Assembly (NCBI GenBank): GCA_030833985.1
Contig: JAURGC010000006.1
Span: forward strand, 1 to 35,532
Direction of reading: 5' to 3'
Source: Algoriphagus sp.
GTDB lineage: Bacteria; Bacteroidota; Bacteroidia; Cytophagales; Cyclobacteriaceae
DNA: 35,532 nucleotides
The position numbers and the translations under genes were made by a program. Positions 33,149-35,532 of this stretch are shown here, in pieces. A model generated the notes under the pieces. It had not been told where the DNA came from, made no database searches, and saw only the letters and a list, made by a program, of their open reading frames with translations. Every line of letters begins with the position of its first letter. Within the stretch, counting starts at the first letter, position 1.

Positions 33149-34891
33149 ATGTCTTTTCAAATCAAAGAAACCCAAGATAGCTACGACGTCATTATTGTTG
33201 GCTCCGGAGCTGGTGGAGGCATGGCCTCCAAAATCCTTTCTGAAGCAGGACTTTCTGTAGCTGTAGTGGAGGCAGGGGGAGATTTTGACCCCGCCAAGGA
33301 AGAGGACCGGACGCAGCTTCGTCCACCTTGGGAATCCCCTAGAAGAGGTGCTGGAACCAAAATACGCCCTTTTGGAGATTTTGATCAAGCCATAGGAGGA
33401 TGGGAGATTGAAGGTGAACCCTACACGCGGAAGGATGGAACTCAATTTGACTGGTTTCGCTCCCGCATGGTGGGTGGCCGAACCAATCACTGGGGTAGAA
33501 TTTCCCTTCGCTTTGGTCCCAATGATTTCAAGCGCGCCAGTATCGATGGCTTGGGGCACGATTGGCCTATCGGCTACGATGACTTAAAGCCCTATTACGA
33601 CAAGGTGGATAAATTGATTGGCGTTTTTGGTTCCAAAGAAGGAATTTATAACGAGCCAGATGGCTTTTTCCTTCCACCTCCGAAGCCCAGATTACACGAG
33701 CTTTTTCTCAAAAGAGGAGCCGATAAAGCGGGAATTCCAATGATTCCAGGAAGACTTTCCATGCTTACCCGTCCCATCAATGCGGAACGGGGAGTGTGTT
33801 TTTTCTGCAATCAATGCAACCGTGCCTGCCAAGCTTACGCTGATTTTTCCTCAGGTACCTGCTTAATACATCCAGCTATGAAAAAAGGGAAGGTGGATTT
33901 ATTCACCTATTCCATGGTTCGTAAGGTCACGACGGATGATACGGGCAAAGCCAATGGCGTATCCTTTGTATCCAAAATAGATCGGAAAGAATACAAATTA
34001 AAGTCAAGAGTAGTGATCCTAGGCGCCTCTGCTTGCGAGTCTGCACGAATCTTAATGAACTCCAAATCCAAGGCACATCCCGATGGTATAGGTGCAGACT
34101 CTGGGGTATTGGGCAGATACCTCCATGATTCCACTGGCGCTAGCCGTATGGGTATTCTCCCTGACCTAATCGACCGAGATCGCTACAACGAGGATGGTGT
34201 AGGGGGCATGCACATGTACACCCCTTGGTGGAAAGACAACAAGCAGCTGGATTTTGCGCGCGGCTACCACATTGAATATTGGGGAGGGATGGGACAGCCC
34301 GCCTACGGAGCTGGTGGCAGCATGGATAGTATGCGGAAGTACCTCAAAGATGAATTTGGCAATCCTAGTCCAAATGGGGGCTATGGAGTAGGACTTAAAA
34401 AAGATATCCGCCGAATTTATGGATCTACCCTTGGGATGTCCGGTCGGGGAGAAAGTATCCCCCAATACAGCAATTACTGCGAAATCGATCCCAACGTGGT
34501 AGATACCTATGGAATCCCCGTACTTCGGTTCCATTACAATTGGACGGACCAAGAAATCAAGCAAGCCAAACACATGCAGGATACCTTTGAAGAAATCTTA
34601 ACCAATGCAGGAGCATTACTTTTGGGCAACAAACCTGGCCCTGAAAGCATGTATGGACTTGCTGCTCCAGGCCGCATCATTCACGAAGTAGGTACAACAC
34701 GGATGGGCAACGATCCCAAATCATCCGTAGTCAATTCCAACTGCCAGTTGCACAGCTGCTCAAACCTTTTTGTAGTGGATGCAGGACCTTTTGTATCTCA
34801 AGCAGATAAAAATCCAACCTGGACCATTCTGGCCTTGTCTTGGAGAACCTCCGATTACATCATCGAACAACTGAAACAAAAAAACATCTAG
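33149..34891 (+). CDS. GMC family FAD-dependent oxidoreductase with Fe-S-like cysteine cluster
   Basis: This 580-residue glucose-methanol-choline oxidoreductase has the FAD-binding Rossmann motif YDVIIVGSGAGGGMASKILSEAG at 12-34, ending VVEAGG. The middle domain has VGGRTNHWGRISLRF, common in Bacteroidota members. A cysteine run CFFCNQCNRAC (217-227, spacing CX2CX2CX3C) is followed by a further Cys at 238; this spacing is that of a ferredoxin-type cluster. The C-terminal segment IIHEVGTTRMGNDPKSSVVNSNCQLHSCSNLFVVDAGPFVSQADKNPTWTI carries the active-site His and Asn. There is no signal peptide, yet the next gene has a Tat-type lipoprotein signal, so export as a complex is likely. The substrate is probably a sugar or polyol; the electron acceptor is not visible here. 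Confidence 0.92.
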   Translation: MSFQIKETQDSYDVIIVGSGAGGGMASKILSEAGLSVAVVEAGGDFDPAKEEDRTQLRPPWESPRRGAGTKIRPFGDFDQAIGGWEIEGEPYTRKDGTQFDWFRSRMVGGRTNHWGRISLRFGPNDFKRASIDGLGHDWPIGYDDLKPYYDKVDKLIGVFGSKEGIYNEPDGFFLPPPKPRLHELFLKRGADKAGIPMIPGRLSMLTRPINAERGVCFFCNQCNRACQAYADFSSGTCLIHPAMKKGKVDLFTYSMVRKVTTDDTGKANGVSFVSKIDRKEYKLKSRVVILGASACESARILMNSKSKAHPDGIGADSGVLGRYLHDSTGASRMGILPDLIDRDRYNEDGVGGMHMYTPWWKDNKQLDFARGYHIEYWGGMGQPAYGAGGSMDSMRKYLKDEFGNPSPNGGYGVGLKKDIRRIYGSTLGMSGRGESIPQYSNYCEIDPNVVDTYGIPVLRFHYNWTDQEIKQAKHMQDTFEEILTNAGALLLGNKPGPESMYGLAAPGRIIHEVGTTRMGNDPKSSVVNSNCQLHSCSNLFVVDAGPFVSQADKNPTWTILALSWRTSDYIIEQLKQKNI

Positions 34892-34894
34892 GTC

Positions 34895-35532
34895 ATGAAT
34901 AGAAGAGAAAATTTAAAACTGCTCTTTGCAGGTTCCTTAGGAGCAAGCTTGTTGCTGGGCTGCGAGCCTGAGCAAGTTAAATTGGAAGGGAAAGTGATTG
35001 GTACACCTGGGGGCCGTACAGAGGAGGAGAAAGCACGAGATGCCAAATTACTTGCTGAGCAGTTTTTTACGGAGGAAGAATTGAAAAAACTAAGTACGCT
35101 AGTAGATCTTATTCTACCTGCCGATGACCAATCTCCTGCTGCCACTGCTTTAGGGGTACCTGCTTTTATCGAATTTATGATGAAGGATCAGCCAAACCTA
35201 CAAACACCCATGCGCGGTGGCCTGATGTGGTTAGACTTTGAAGCCCAAGAAGTTTTTGGCAAAGTTTTCAATGACTTGGAGGCTGTTCAAGTACAAGCAA
35301 TAGTCGACCTAGTCGCTTGGCCAGATCAAGCCAGCGAGGATTACCAAGGTGGAGTTCGCTGGTTCAACATGCTACGAAACCTTACTTGTTCCGGATATTT
35401 TTCCACTCAAGAAGGATGGAATTACATGGGCTATCAAGGCAATGTGCCTAACGTCTGGGACGGAGTTCCTGCTGAAGTGCTCTCCAAGCACAGCCTCACA
35501 AATCCTGAAAAATATGCTGGAATATACCTCAA
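34895..35532 (+). CDS. Gluconate 2-dehydrogenase subunit 3 family protein (partial)
   Basis: The reading frame starts at ATG 34895, 3 bp after the GMC stop, and leaves the window after 212 codons; it is absent from the ORF track for that reason. It begins MNRRENLKLLFAGSLGASLLLGCEPE, combining a twin-arginine with a lipobox (LLLGC), so it should be exported by Tat and lipid-anchored. The remainder (AEQFFTEEELKKLSTLVDLILPADDQSPAATALGVPAFIEFMMKDQP ... GGLMWLDFEAQEVFGKVFNDLEAVQVQAIVDLVAWP ... FNMLRNLTCSGYFSTQEGWNYMGYQGNVPNVWDG) matches the subunit 3 family. In known cases this small subunit escorts the signal-less GMC subunit across the membrane. Here it follows the GMC gene, so the pair is one operon. 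Confidence 0.9.
   Translation, partial: MNRRENLKLLFAGSLGASLLLGCEPEQVKLEGKVIGTPGGRTEEEKARDAKLLAEQFFTEEELKKLSTLVDLILPADDQSPAATALGVPAFIEFMMKDQPNLQTPMRGGLMWLDFEAQEVFGKVFNDLEAVQVQAIVDLVAWPDQASEDYQGGVRWFNMLRNLTCSGYFSTQEGWNYMGYQGNVPNVWDGVPAEVLSKHSLTNPEKYAGIYL

Noticed and set aside
1-35532. CRISPR arrays, insertion sequences, prophage or integrated element
   Set aside because: I saw no regularly spaced repeats, transposase or integrase motifs. The one tRNA gene has no integrase next to it, and I noticed no duplicated 3' end, though that was not searched exhaustively.

Overview
The window looks like ordinary chromosome of a Bacteroidota bacterium, most likely a member of the Cyclobacteriaceae (Algoriphagus-like; this assignment is inference). 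The signs are a T9SS type B (gliding-motility-type) C-terminal sorting domain, a type B succinate dehydrogenase with a b558-type cytochrome subunit, several genes preceded by the Bacteroidota promoter element TAnnTTTG, moderate-to-low GC, weak or absent Shine-Dalgarno sequences, and many short lipoprotein signals. I see no insertion sequence, phage, integrase, CRISPR array or rRNA. There is one tRNA gene.

Layout. 1-81: start of an exported protein leaving the window on the left (minus). 331-2776: two lipoproteins, a parallel beta-helix protein and a diheme cytochrome c, a pair known to travel together but of unknown function. 2901-6428: minus-strand sdhC-sdhA-sdhB operon ending in a hairpin terminator. 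6736-9944: a 929-residue secreted T9SS client fused by a TAATG junction to a small DCC-family thiol protein. 9941-11913: an SbtA-like bicarbonate permease divergent from a CbbR/CmpR-like LysR regulator. 11976-15215: fabD, folK (minus) and sppA. 15406-17210: a flavin reductase-like protein divergent from a secreted exonuclease/endonuclease/phosphatase-family protein. 17277-23805: pgk and a tightly packed minus-strand run recQ - unknown protein - Nudix - thioesterase - TPR lipoprotein - tsaC/sua5. 23898-27505: comEC, a GNAT acetyltransferase and phoH, all minus. 27610-28679: SAM hydroxide adenosyltransferase and an ABM-domain monooxygenase, followed by tRNA-Leu(CAA). 28974-33059: a YbbA/YbbP-type ABC transporter divergent from a TesA-like GDSL lipoprotein. 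33149-35532: a GMC-family flavoprotein with a ferredoxin-like cysteine cluster and a Tat/lipoprotein partner that runs off the right edge.

How the genes work together. Most of the window is housekeeping: menaquinone-linked succinate oxidation, glycolysis (pgk), fatty acid initiation (fabD), folate (folK), tRNA modification (t6A), DNA repair and uptake. The less understood material is extracytoplasmic: the beta-helix/diheme cytochrome pair at the left end and the GMC/Tat-lipoprotein dehydrogenase at the right end both look like envelope redox modules, and the T9SS client/DCC pair couples a cysteine-containing secreted protein to a thiol protein. These are the best candidates for undescribed biology. 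No spectacular new system is evident. Many starts in the supplied ORF track are too far upstream or are TTG; corrected starts are given below.
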